A stretch of DNA of 64,000 nucleotides from Alisma plantago-aquatica. Its lineage: Eukaryota > Streptophyta > Magnoliopsida > Alismatales > Alismataceae. Under the pieces are notes generated by a model. It did not search any database. It worked only from the letters and a program-made list of their open reading frames with translations, and had not been told where the DNA came from. Location of the stretch: assembly GCA_963693085.1 (NCBI GenBank), contig OY856412.1, positions 349,882,957-349,946,956 on the forward strand, written 5' to 3'. The position numbers and the translations under genes are program-made. Positions 1 through 10,740 of this stretch are shown piece after piece (the stretch's first letter is position 1; each line of letters opens with the position of its first letter).

Positions 1-1115
1 TAATGCCAAAGGTATGTTTGGTTTGAGTTATCTAGTTTTTGTCTTTTAGTATTTATGTCATACACACTTGTCTCTAGATTTTCGAAGTAAGACCATAAGA
101 CATTCAAGGACTATCATAAAAGATCCCATCTTTACTAATAGAGCATTGGCCATTCTTTTAAAAAAAATCTGGTCCATTCTTGTCCAAACAAGATGCAAAT
201 ATGATGTTCCCATTAATGAAAGGTACATAATAGTAGCTCTCCAACTCTATTGCAAGCAAACATGGTAGAGATAACTCAAGAGTTTCAACTACATTGGTAG
301 CAACTCTTGCTCCATTAGCAACATGCAATTAAACCCCACCTTTCTTCAAAGGTCTACTTCTGTTCTGAGCCTTCACATTTGAGAAAATTTGTGATCCACA
401 TCAGGTATCCAGTTGCCAAGATGAAGAAGTACTAAAGTTAATCCCAATTATGTATATACTAGAAGTAGAGATATCTATCCCTTTCTTTATCTTCCTAGGT
501 TTTCGTACCCCTTTCCTTATTTGGAGTGCAAAAGACTTGGACTTCAGCTAAGCCTCAGAACACTTCTTTGTCGTGGCTTTGTCCTTGGACTCTATCCCAT
601 TGATCACCATCAAAGGTTTTCCCTTCTTCATTTGTGCTTTTGCATTTATCAAGATGTCAATCATCTCATATAGCTATTTAACAATGTTACTCAAGTTATA
701 ACATTGGATTAATTGGCTATATGATTAAGCCAATGATTGCAAAATCATATTCATGTCCAACTCTCGACCTAAAGGAAATCTCAATCTCTTTAGATGTTCC
801 AAATGTCTAATCATATTGAGCACATGGGGCTCTACTGGATCTCCCTTTGTCAATTTGCACTCAAACAACACCTTAGAGACAATGTACCTTTCTTGATTAT
901 CATGTTGTTTATGCAACCCGTAGTTCAATAAAGACTAACATAAGGTTTTGGTGTCTATAGCATCATTAGCATGCTTCAAGTAAGCATCCATTTTAGCCTT
1001 AGGCGCATATAGAGTGGGTTTTATTTGCACTGGTGTTTTAGGAACATAGAGAACACTTCTCAAATTCCTAAACCAATTATGGAATTTTATCCCATTTCTC
1101 AAGTACAAATTGCAA
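1..1115 (-). pseudogene. Ty1/copia gag-protease relic, cut by window edge
   Basis: Reading the minus strand from about 1115 down to 1 gives, in broken frames, a copia polyprotein. First comes a gag N-terminus (NGIKFHNWFRNLRSVLYVP). Next is the UBN2-type gag block at 928-725 (ERYIVSKVLFECKL and later GRELDMNMILQSL). A Lys-rich stretch follows near 600, then the end of the protease and the region after it near 310-210 (LHVANGARVATNVVETLELS, then YYYVP). These blocks are in the right order for a plant copia element, in which gag packages RNA and the protease matures the polyprotein. Stops and frameshifts break it at several places, so it is not functional. The integrase and RT would lie to the left of the window. 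The family assignment rests on protein-motif memory, not on a search. It is a different lineage from the copia at 17586-26044, whose gag has coiled coils and two zinc knuckles. Confidence 0.75.
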
Positions 1116-2464
1116 TGATTGTGTGTTTTCCATTTACATCTATGAGAGTAAAATTTGCACTTTATCTTAACACTTTTGATTTGATTTGATAAAATTGATG
1201 ATTTTAATTAAGACTTTAATTAGTTATCACTCAAACTATTTTGTTTAAATTGATAGCCCTCATTACCAGTTTGGAATATTATAGCGTACAATCTTCTAGT
1301 GAGCCAATGAATATATTTCATCAAATCACGAGTCACCTTTGTGTGATCGCCCACAACTTGACTATTTAGGTAGGCAATCTTTGCCAATTTTATCTAAATG
1401 AAGCTCTTGGATAGATGGTGTGCAAAACTACTTGTCCTAATCCAACTTCATGCTTCTAAGCACTTAATCTCATTAAGGCCGCCTAGTTAAGCCTAACCCA
1501 AATGACAACATGATATAATTCACGCTCTGCTTTGAAAGATCTACATATCTGTCATCACACTTCCATGAGACATATGACACACCACTGTTTGGTGTAACCT
1601 ACACTTATTCGATCAAGCTTTTCATGTGTGCTTCTTATGGAAGTCATCTATGACTTAATATTTATTGAGGAATTTTATATAAATACATATACATATCCAA
1701 GCACCACATACTTATAATATGTAATATATACATGCTATATTCACAAACGAAAAACATGTAATTTGAAATAACGAGTGATGGTTATAGACATACTAATGCA
1801 ATTTTTTTGAGCCACAAAGAATTGCTACCACCTAAGGTCCACATCATATGTAACACCCTATACTGTGTAGTAGGGATAGGATGATTGATCGAATGAACCC
1901 TCTAGTCGAACAGTTGGACTCCTAGTCAGTTGATAAAATTAATTGGTCGATCAAATGATCTTGGAACATGCAGTTGATGAGACTCCTCCAGTCATCAGTT
2001 GACTCCTCTTGTCTATGGCCTCCTCGCACCCCCAGTCGATCAGCTTAGTTGGTTGACTCATCTGATGTTGAACATCTCTCTTCCTAAAAATTGAAATTAA
2101 AACTATCCTATTCCATATTACACAGCAAAAGAGAAAACCATGAGTTACAATTGAGAGGAGATAGGAATAATATCATTTATATACATTTAGAAAGGAGGAG
2201 AGAGGATTGATATGGTAATTGAATACTAATAGGAAATAAACCAAACAACCATACATGCACATGCATATGGGTTTTGGACATAACCAATAATAAATCTACC
2301 ATCAAAATGCTTTTCAGGTGACATGTATAAATTGCATATAAATATCATACCACATGTATATATGGGGTATGTAGTATTTAAAAGGATATTCAGAATAGTC
2401 ATTTTGATATTTAAATCATATGAAAAAAAACAAATCCAGTCTCATTAATTTAGATTCCTAATGC
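1116..2464. other. No gene recognised; AT-rich flank with dispersed GTCGATC/GTTGACT motifs
   Basis: No coding region or LTR boundary can be defended. Between about 1880 and 2065 the motifs GTCGATCA, GTCGAAC and AGTTGACTC recur in both orientations within 180 bases. This resembles the palindrome arrays of the LTRs elsewhere in the window, so it may be the U3 of a decayed LTR. TGTAACACCC at 1849 looks like a gypsy LTR start, but no polypurine tract precedes it. Confidence 0.35.
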
Positions 2465-4466
2465 ACTGTAAATTGACGTGGCGTTAATACCACTATTCAG
2501 GATAAGGGATGGAAGAGAAGATAGTAGATTTTTTTGTTCCTGTTCATTTACTAGTAGATCGTCTCAACAACTATGTTTCTAGGAATGAGGGTAGAAAGAT
2601 ATATACCTGGTCCTAGAGAAAGTCCAATAACTACTCTTTCTTAGCGACATGTTCTATTCGCAAGACACACAAAATCAACTGGCGACAATGACATCATGGA
2701 GTAGCACCGTAGATGACTATGATTTTTTTCCTCCTAGCTTGGTGGCAACAACTTTCACATAGTCCATGCAGACCATCGAGAACTTCTCGTCGCACTTATA
2801 CAACCAACAAGATGGAGTTATCCCTTTGAACATCAACGTGCTACGTTGACCTGCTCTCCCTTGTTGTCTTTCCATTTTATGGGTAAGAATTGCTCAGGCC
2901 CTCACATTACCACAACTATGTGAGGACAACAATTGTCAGAGCGTATTGTTGTGTTTTCTATAGGCCTAGACTGCCCCTCTATATAGGATGTCCAAGGTCA
3001 CATATTCCAGATCATTTGGGAGTCAAAGAGACAGATTCTCATGAATTTTCCAGAAGCTACGAATGATGAAATGGTCGATTCATCACTAAAACAATTAATT
3101 CACATGTGAACAAGTCGGTTCAACACTTGAAATGATCAGTTCACTATGCTTCCTATTTGCAAACATATTGGCTTTCAATATATGAGTAATGCACAACATG
3201 ATGTCAGCATCAATCCTTGATATAGTCTTACTGAACTCCCAACCAGTTGGTTCACAACCTGAACTGGTCGGTTCATATATCTAAACCTTTTGGTTCACTT
3301 ACTGAATCGGTCATTTCATATTCTAGTTAAGCAATTGTTGTTTAATTTGATTGCATAAACACTTTAGTAATCAAGTTAAACCATATTCATTAGTAAACTC
3401 CTATTCTAGGTGCATCCTATGTGTGTGACCCTATAGGTCCCAGATTATGTTGACAATGAATGTCCATAACAAAATTATGGCATCACAAGAAAGGAGTGGT
3501 ATCTAGAAACACATCATTGCTACCCAAGTAGTTGGAAAGTTGGAAAACAACTTCAACCTACAATACATGATTAGTGTTATAGTGATTATATAGTTCCTTT
3601 ATCTTTGATATATAGATTGAAATCAAGGCATGGATTCATCATCCTCAACATTCAATCCATGTTTCTTGAACTAGAGAAGATTGTTGAGATACATCTAAGC
3701 TCAATATCATGTATTGATTCACATGAGGATGGCCTTACATTTCTCAATCACACTTATCAAGTGTCCATGATATCAAACTCTTGTAAGAGGGGCATATCCC
3801 ATCTACATCAATCACACTCAATCCCTATGTGTTCCATGATATCAAACTCTTGTAAGAGGGACATATCCCATCTACATCAATCACACTCAAACCCTATGTG
3901 TCATAGTGTACTCGAGCACCACCTTTATGGAAACCCTTATTCAAATTCACATTAGATAGTGTAAAAATACATTGAAAGACATGTGATGAGTGTAGTGACT
4001 TCAGTTTCAAGAACCATGATCATGACTATCAATACATTTTTTTTCTATTTTTTTTTCAGGTTTGTATCACTCTCATGGGTATGTCAATTACGCTATTATC
4101 TAACAAGTACCTATTTGTTTGGTTTGATATCACATATCATGACTGATGAGGTTTTGTCATCAACCAACACACACTCTTGTCTTATGTATTACTATTGTCT
4201 ATTTTTCTTCCATAATAGTATCCAACTAGGGGCATAACAAGAATGTATGCACTCTTATCATACATATGATCTCATTGTTCATGTCCTCAATCTAAAGGCA
4301 TATGTCATCGAGTCTCATCATTCTTTAGACATTTATTATGTTACATCATGATCTCATAACTAAATAAAATAGATTAAACAAAATTGCCTTTTGTTATTAT
4401 CAAAACAACTACATCATGTCATATTACAATCATCACATGATTCTCTCTTTGGGAATACATACCAAC
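2465..4466 (-). mobile_element. Solo-type LTR 'A' (same family as 9793-11901)
   Basis: From about 2568 to the end this segment aligns by eye with the LTR at 9793-11901. Shared blocks include the text around 'atacctggtcctag', 'gtgtgtgaccctataggtcc' and the terminal 'cataccaaca'. A TATA-like element on the minus strand (plus-strand CTATATAG near 2979) fixes the likely transcription direction as minus. The right end is sharp at CCAACA. The left end is inferred from the last matching flank: the bases before 2465 (tgcac) and those at the right junction (aacac) are a weak target duplication, and both fit the GCACT codons of an integrase reading frame that resumes at 4468. No primer site or second LTR is attached. 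Left boundary uncertain by some tens of bases. Confidence 0.6.
3764..3901. repeat. 69-bp tandem duplication inside LTR A
   Basis: Two head-to-tail 69-bp units (3764-3832 and 3833-3901), both starting TCCATGATATCAAACTC, differ at about two positions. The corresponding part of the sister LTR at about 11240-11320 has only one unit. The duplication is therefore specific to this copy and recent relative to the LTR's age. Confidence 0.85.
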
Positions 4467-4467
4467 A

Positions 4468-4970
4468 ACACTATGGGCTTTTAGGATGACTTTTAAGACA
4501 CTTATTGACACTACTCCCTATAGGCTAATCTATAGATGGTATGCCATCTTCTTGTAGAACTAGAGCACAATGACAAATGGGCATTATAAAAATTGAAATT
4601 TGATCTTTCTAGTTCAAGGAAGAAGCATAGAATATAACTAAATGAATTAGATGAAATTAGGTTGGATGCCTATGAGAGTTCTAGAATATATATGGATAGG
4701 ATGAAGAAAATGAACGAACACTACATTCTCCATAAGGTGTTTGTACAGGGACAATAAGTTTGGCTATTTATCACCAAGATGAAACTGCATCATGGAAAGT
4801 TGAGTTCTCAGTAGAGTAGACCCTAGGTGGTGACCAAGTCATTCCTTCATGGAGCTGTTGAGATTAGTAATGGCACTAACACATTATTGACTAGTGGACA
4901 ACACCTTAAACACTATTATAGAGGAGAAGTGGTCCATGAGGTAGAGAAGTCGAAACTCATTGGGCTTCAT
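4468..4970 (+). pseudogene. Ty3/gypsy (Athila/Tat-like) integrase C-terminal relic
   Basis: Directly after LTR A the plus strand reads WAFRMTFKTLIDTTPYRLIY in one frame. This matches the plant gypsy integrase stretch that normally reads (DAL)WAYRT-KTPIG-TPYRLVYGK. Further pieces appear after frameshifts: a LNELDEIRLDAYE-like block near 4630-4680, R-KM-HYILHK near 4700-4740, and HGAVEISNGTNT near 4850-4880. The order and spacing fit the end of an Athila-class pol, where the integrase tail ends in an SH3-like module. Many stops make it non-coding. The first half of the integrase is not recognisable upstream of LTR A. Confidence 0.65.
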
Positions 4971-5159
4971 TGATCTTTCATGTGGAAAGATTGTTGAGCC
5001 TAAGACATTAAAAAAGGTGCTTATTCCCATTTTTTTGTTTTGTTATTTATTTTTACTTACCATCTTCTAGTATATTTTTGTTTCTGCCTTGTTAGATTTT
5101 TCTAAAAGTTTAGAAAAGGTTCCTTGATGTTTTTGGTTTGGTATGCAAGAAGAGAAAAT

Positions 5160-5760
5160 CTCACTAACACTGATAGTTGGGTCTGTGGCACCAAGTTGTA
5201 GTTATTTTTCAATATGGATTTTGGAAAACTTTGGTGCCACCGATAGGAGGGTTGGTGGCATTGATTCGTTATTGGGTTTAATTAAGCAATAAGTAGGTAC
5301 TACCAACAAGGGGATCGGTAGTACCAACATTTAGCAAAAAAATGACAAGAGCCCAGGAAAATATAGTAAGTACTACCAAGAGGCTTCTCCGTGGTACCGA
5401 CCTATCCATATCTAACTATGAAAGTATCACCAACACATGTAGTCAGTGGAACCAACAAGAGATGTTAGAGGCATGCAACATACATCTTGGTACAACAGAC
5501 AAACCCTCTGTTGTGTTGACGCTAAAGACTAGAATCTATGACACCATCATCAATGATCAAGATCTTCAACATCCAATAGTCGGTGGCACCAATTTGAGCG
5601 TGTATTATAGAAGTCGCTACTACCCACAATGGAGGATCCATGGCTAAGTATCATGTCTCAAGGTTGTTGGTATCAACAGATGACACTGAAACCCATAGAT
5701 AGGCTCATAATTTTGTACCACTGACATGGAAAGTCAGTGGCACCAACACATCATGATAGG
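5160..5760. repeat. Array of GGTGCCACTGA-type stem-loops (Athila-like spacer)
   Basis: The spacer between the pol relic and the next ORF relic carries repeated inverted pairs built on GTGGCACC or GGTACTACC. Clear examples are 5233-5260 (GGTGCCACC ... GGTGGCA), 5296-5325 (GGTACTACC ... GGTAGTACC) and 5715-5743 (GTACCACTGAC, 7-base loop, GTCAGTGGCAC). Less regular copies lie at 5185, 5371-5399 and 5581. A short open frame at 5342-5647 runs through the array and is probably not a gene. The same motif type recurs in the putative LTRs at 9120-9340 and 53660-53990. Confidence 0.7.
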
Positions 5761-5773
5761 CCAGTTTGACAAG

Positions 5774-5782
5774 TATATAAGG
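5774..5782 (+). promoter_or_regulatory. Candidate TATA box after the stem-loop array
   Basis: TATATAAGG followed by GGAGGC lies 31 bases after the last strong stem-loop (5715-5743) and about 130 bases before the first ORF-like text at 5900. In the LTRs of this window the palindrome array likewise ends a short distance before the TATA box. The position suggests an internal promoter for the downstream ORF; this is inference. Confidence 0.4.
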
Positions 5783-5899
5783 GGAGGCAATATGTGTTAT
5801 ACATTCACACCTAAAGCACTCCCCTTGCAATAGAGAAAGTGCCATAAAATCTCAAGGACTTCTAGAGCTCTTTGATGTCCTTGAGTCCATACCAACCTC

Positions 5900-7430
5900 C
5901 TCTCCTTGAGCTCCTTTATCATTCCTTTGTCAGTGGATTCAAGCAGGCAAGCATGATTAATAGACGCGCCTGACCAAATGGTAGGGAATCCATCTAGGAT
6001 GGATTTCCCAGACAAAGATTAGAAGAAAATATTCACTGCCATGATGAAGAGGGAGATCATATCAATGTGATATGCAGACTGTTCGTTCCTCAACTATACC
6101 GATTTGCCAACTCTGCATGGGGTAGGGTATGGTCGGTGATCACATTTTCTTTGGTGATAGGTCAACATAGCAGGAGATCAATTGTGAGTTTGTTGCAACT
6201 CTGAAGATCCATTGCATCCCATGCAGGAAGAAGGCTGGAAGCCATGTCAAGTGAAGTTTCTACTGTACAACATCAATCACCATATCACTCTGGCTAAGTT
6301 TACCTCCATTTACAATTGGCCAATGGATGGATCACGCTTCACGCTAGGAGATTTTGACTATGCCATGGCTTGGAGGCATATGACAACCTTTCCTTAGGGG
6401 TTCACCTCCAACTGGCACCATTCATTAGTGATGGATATCAAGCACCTATTTATCCGAATCTTGCATTGCTACCTAACAAATACTATATCCTCCAGGTCCA
6501 CTCAAGGATAGGGAAGGTCTAGATGGTGGACTTGTTTGTGATATGGGATTCCTATCTTTGGAGAGGATACGATCACTCTGGGTCATTTTTTTCTTCAAAA
6601 GATGATAGAGGTAAATAGAAAATCTTACAAGAAACTCCCAATTCACCTTGAGGAAGTGCTTATGCCACTCTCCCTACACCTCAGCCTTGACCTCTCCAAG
6701 GCTAATCCCTTAATGAATTCATCAACACTCAACTTCAAGAACTTTAGACACACTTGGTCTAGAAGTACCAGGGCAGGCTGTGTACCTGCTGCACTATCAA
6801 TGGATAGATGAATCAAAAGGCCCTTCTTGACCCCATCTTCCATTTTTTAGTAGTGCACCACCTTCACTAGCCAGCAGATGATGTCGAGCCCATACCGGAG
6901 GGAAAATATATTGGGGAGGAGGAAGAGGAAGAAGATGTAGAGGAGGCTACCATGCCTTTTACTCATAGGAGGTGTTTACACCACATTCCACACCGCTATG
7001 CAACATCCATCTCTATAGTGCCACCACCTCCACCGGGAGACTCTTTCTCCATCCTGCAATCCATTCAGTCAGAGCAACATCAACTATCAATAATCTTGAT
7101 GTAGATTTATGACATCTAAGAATAGCTCCTTTAGCAGAAGTAGGTGATCTTCTCCAACGAGTGTCTTCTCCTATCCAACTAGGAGAACATGCACACTCGC
7201 CTGCAACACATTAAGTATCACTAGTAGCTTCTTTATGACCATTATTGGAGTCGATGCAACTTTGCTAGCTATCCACAACTACCTCATATGCCAACAACCC
7301 TACTCATGTTCACTGACACTTTCTACCCACTTGATCCATAGAGTCCACCAGGAATTTTTCATCCACCACCAACACCCTTATAAGCACATGGTATCCCCAT
7401 TCCACCGCTTTGTTTGAATTCTGAATATTA
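5900..7430 (+). pseudogene. Athila-type extra ORF relic (plant retrotransposon ORF-1-like)
   Basis: The longest open piece (6212-6397) contains GWKPCQVKFLLYNINHHITL and TSIYNWPMDGSRFTLGDFDY. This has the pattern of the extra ORF that Athila/Tat gypsy elements carry after pol. Near 6430 the text DIKHLFIRILHCYLTNTIS fits the same domain. A Pro-rich and Gln-rich end (PPPPGDSFSILQSIQSEQHQ, about 7020-7090) precedes a polypurine tract at 7451, as expected for the last ORF of such an element. At least three stops or frameshifts interrupt it. The protein's role is unknown; an envelope-like function has been proposed for related ORFs, but nothing here tests that. Confidence 0.55.
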
Positions 7431-7450
7431 GGTCATAGTCAAGTTCAAAC

Positions 7451-7461
7451 ATAGGGGGTGA
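7451..7461 (+). other. Polypurine tract of the Athila-like element
   Basis: ATAGGGGGTGA follows the ORF relic and abuts TGATGG at 7459, a plausible LTR start. It would prime plus-strand DNA synthesis in a live element. Confidence 0.45.
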
Positions 7462-9787
7462 TGGAATGACTTTATCTGTTTTATTTTCCATCTTGTTTTA
7501 GTTTTTTATTTATTTACAAATGTATGATCCACAATTTATCTATAGTAATAGTGGAACATAGTTATCATGATTTCTTTCATCAACAAACAAATGTGCTTCC
7601 TGCCTTTAGAATGAATAAAAATATGAAATGATCGATCTTTTTAAGCTTATTTTGAAAGTCAAAGGCAACACCAACTAGAAGATGTGTATGGGTGAGTCAT
7701 CTTGAGGATACTTAATTTGAATGAAAATTTCATTTTATCCTAGAATTGTGGATGACATTGAGGTTTGAGCCCAAATTAACTAAACAAGTAATGAGCCATT
7801 AATGGGATTTTTTTAAAAGAAACTGTAAGGTTACCATGCACACATGTTGAAAGGAGAGGGTCATATCATAGTTAAGAGATACATTTTCTCTTAATCATGT
7901 GATTCCACCCACCTTTCATAACACTTCATCCACCACCTTAAGATGATCAAGAAACCCCTAATTGATTCCTCTTGACTACATTACATAGCATGATAGGTAT
8001 AATGATAGCTAAGTTCTTTATAGTGCATTTGTTAGGAAAAAAGAAAGAAAAAATGCATAAAGATCTGCATAACAAGTAGTTGCATAACAAAGTACATGTA
8101 GTTTGAATTTTCTTTTAGCATCATTCTTTACATCATGAATATATGTAGCTTTCTTCTCAAATAAAAAGAAAATGATCCCTCATGATGAAAAAAATGCTAT
8201 ATTGAAGAAAAGCTCAAGCATAACTCATAAACCGTGCTAAAATAAGAGGGTAGAAAAAAGAAACAAATCAAATAAAGATGGAGAAAAGGATACCTTGAAC
8301 TCAAAATGAAATTTCCTTCAAGGAGAAGAGATAATAACTACATGTGTGCTTTCTTTTTCCACACTGACTATTGAAATGAGACATTCAATGCATTGATCAT
8401 TCAACAAGAGTAGTACAGTTTTGGAATCATGCATTTTTCATTCCCTTCATTCTATAAGTCCATCACTTTTTATTTTTGCATAAACAATTTGGATGTTACT
8501 TGTGATTCTTATTCATAGACACATACTTCATTCTACCCATTGCTCTATATCATATGCCAAAAATATGATTGATCCCTCATCCATTTCTATATGGGGAGTT
8601 GCTTCCAATATAGTTGGTAGGTAGACTAGAGCAATGTAGATAAGGAATTACATGATGCATCAAGTGAATGCCCTATTTATTATAATGTTAACTGCTCTAC
8701 CATTAGTGATTGATTGATCTAATGGTAGACATATTTAATGAACATTTTTTGTCGCTATAGAGTAGTTATTTGTTTAGTGGTTGGTAAGGATCAGATCAAC
8801 ACTGTCAGGAGGGGTTACTTGAGAAATGTAGTCCATTTCATTTGTCCTCTTACTGATGTATCTCAAATAGATCCAACAATGATGTTCCTCTAGGGTGAGC
8901 AACATTCAATCTTAGCATATTTTGATGCACTGAGTTTTAGTTACTTTTTGTAGGTTGTTTTTCCATATATTTGATGCATAATTGTCATTTGATGTTATTT
9001 ATGCACTGTTTGTCATCAATAGCATGTGAAATATTATTGCATCAATCTATAATTTTTTTTACCTAGCTATGTGAATTTACATATTTTACTTAGACTTGTG
9101 TTGATATTTCCTTGTTTCAACACTTACAAACAACTGGGTGATACCGTCATTAGTGAAATCCAATAGGGAATTCTGAAATCTTAGTACCATTGAGAAAGCA
9201 CTTGGTATACCAAGATGACGTTCAATATTATCGAAAGAATCACTTTGGTGTTACTGACCTAGTCATTGGTAGTACCAAAACTTATCAAGGCTTCGATTCA
9301 GCCGACAACTTGGTGCCACTGACTTCCTATCAGTGGTACTGACTTTGTGTAATAAGAAGATTAAAGATTAAGATAGATCTGACAATTGTGACTTAATGAT
9401 GACCAAAACCTTGCTTATGACCTAAGGGGAGTTCGACCAAAGTATTAAATCATGATATTTCTTATTGAAATAGAGCACATAGATGAGAGAGGAGGAGATG
9501 AATGAGACGGCCATGTACCAAATGATATGGGCACCTTCGGGAAGAAAATTTTCTTCAAGGATGTTCATTAGTTCTTCTTATATTTACCTCACTTTCTCTA
9601 TCATAATCTATGTATTTGATAATAGAAATCATGTGTGGTTAATCCCTTTGTTCCTTAGGACCCTAGAGTAGATTGTTTTTTGTTGTATTTGACTTCCTTG
9701 ATTTAATCTATATAGTTTCCTTAATTAATTCTAGACTTACACCTATGAATGCTTAATGAATTGCTTTTGCTTGATCACCACAATTAA
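7459..9787 (+). mobile_element. Putative 3' LTR of the Athila-like element, interrupted by LTR B
   Basis: Starts at TGATGG after the polypurine tract. It is non-coding and A-rich around 8030-8300. At 9120-9340 it carries the same GGTGCCACTGA stem-loops as the internal spacer; the best is 9312-9339, where GGTGCCACTGA and TCAGTGGTAC flank a loop. The solo LTR at 9793 interrupts it. The right end beyond 11907 could not be fixed and no matching 5' LTR is in the window, so the LTR call rests on context only. Confidence 0.4.
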
Positions 9788-10319
9788 TTTCTTGTTGGGT
9801 TTTACATGGTCGGGGAAGGCAGCGGAAAAAAAAATTACTTGACCATAAACCCATAACTAGCAAATCACATTAATAACTATGTAACGGGAAGGATGGTTTT
9901 AGCAAGATATACTTGGTCCTGAGGCTTGCTCAGAGACAATACCTCACAACTAGTGCAGTCTTCAACCACCTTGATGGTGTCTGTGCAACTCCTGGTCTTG
10001 ACCTAGACTATGATTTTTCATCATCCTCCCGAGCGGCAAAAGTCTCCCGCATCTATAGATAGTTCACACGGGCTACCGAGAACTCTAGTCATCCTGAAGG
10101 ATAGACTAGATGGAGTTGTCCGCTTCTGCTAGCGTACTAGTCATAGACAAACTCTCCCATAATCAGTTGCTTTTCTACAATTATCTTTCCCTCACTGTTC
10201 CTCCCTAGACGGGTAGAACTTGCCTGGGCTCTCTTGATTACCACAAGCAGAGAGGACAACAATTTTACAGAGAAACTGATGTTCTGATTTGTGTCTCTGG
10301 ACAAGCCCCATGTACCCCT

Positions 10320-10328
10320 CTATTTATA
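10320..10328 (-). promoter_or_regulatory. TATA box of solo LTR B
   Basis: The minus strand reads TATAAATAGAGGGG, a typical plant Pol II TATA box. It lies about 110 bases downstream, in the minus direction, of the palindrome array. Confidence 0.6.
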
Positions 10329-10439
10329 GTAGAGGGTAGGGTTAGAGTTCCCAATTAGTGCGGGAGTAGAAGGGTCCAGAATATTGATGAACAGTTTGTA
10401 GTACAATAGGCGAAGCGGTCATTTCATAACTAAAATGGT

Positions 10440-10740
10440 CATTTAGCAAGTTGAGTCGATCAGTTCACTTGTGAACCGGTCGGTTCACTTAGTGAACCGA
10501 TTATTTCACTTCCCAGACTTACCTCCAATTGACTTTCCTTATTTGTTTCTAATGAACACAAATATTAATTTTGGTCCCAATCGAATTGAACAAGTGAAAC
10601 AGAAACCTTTTTTCTCACAAACCAGGACAACCCAACACTGCTTGTTTGGATAAGTGAACCGATCAGTTCACCAGAGTGAACCGGTCATATCACTAACCAT
10701 GACTCGATCGATTCACCTAGTGAGTAGGTCGGTTGGTGGT
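10440..10740. repeat. GTGAACCGGTCGGTTCAC palindrome array in LTR B
   Basis: Copies include 10462-10475 (GTTCAC-TT-GTGAAC), 10471-10488 (GTGAACCGGTCGGTTCAC, palindromic except for the central bases), 10491-10510 (AGTGAA ... TTCACT), 10654-10671 (GTGAACCGATCAGTTCAC) and 10675-10694 (AGTGAACCGGTCATATCACT). LTR A has decayed versions at about 3060-3330. The array sits upstream of the TATA box. Confidence 0.8.

Noticed and set aside
1849..1860. TGTAACACCC as a gypsy LTR start
   Set aside because: No polypurine tract or primer site adjoins it and no second copy was found.
3605..3955. 116-residue plus-strand frame
   Set aside because: It is inside LTR A, includes a 69-bp tandem duplication (a multiple of three) that lengthens the frame, and has no counterpart of equal length in LTR B.
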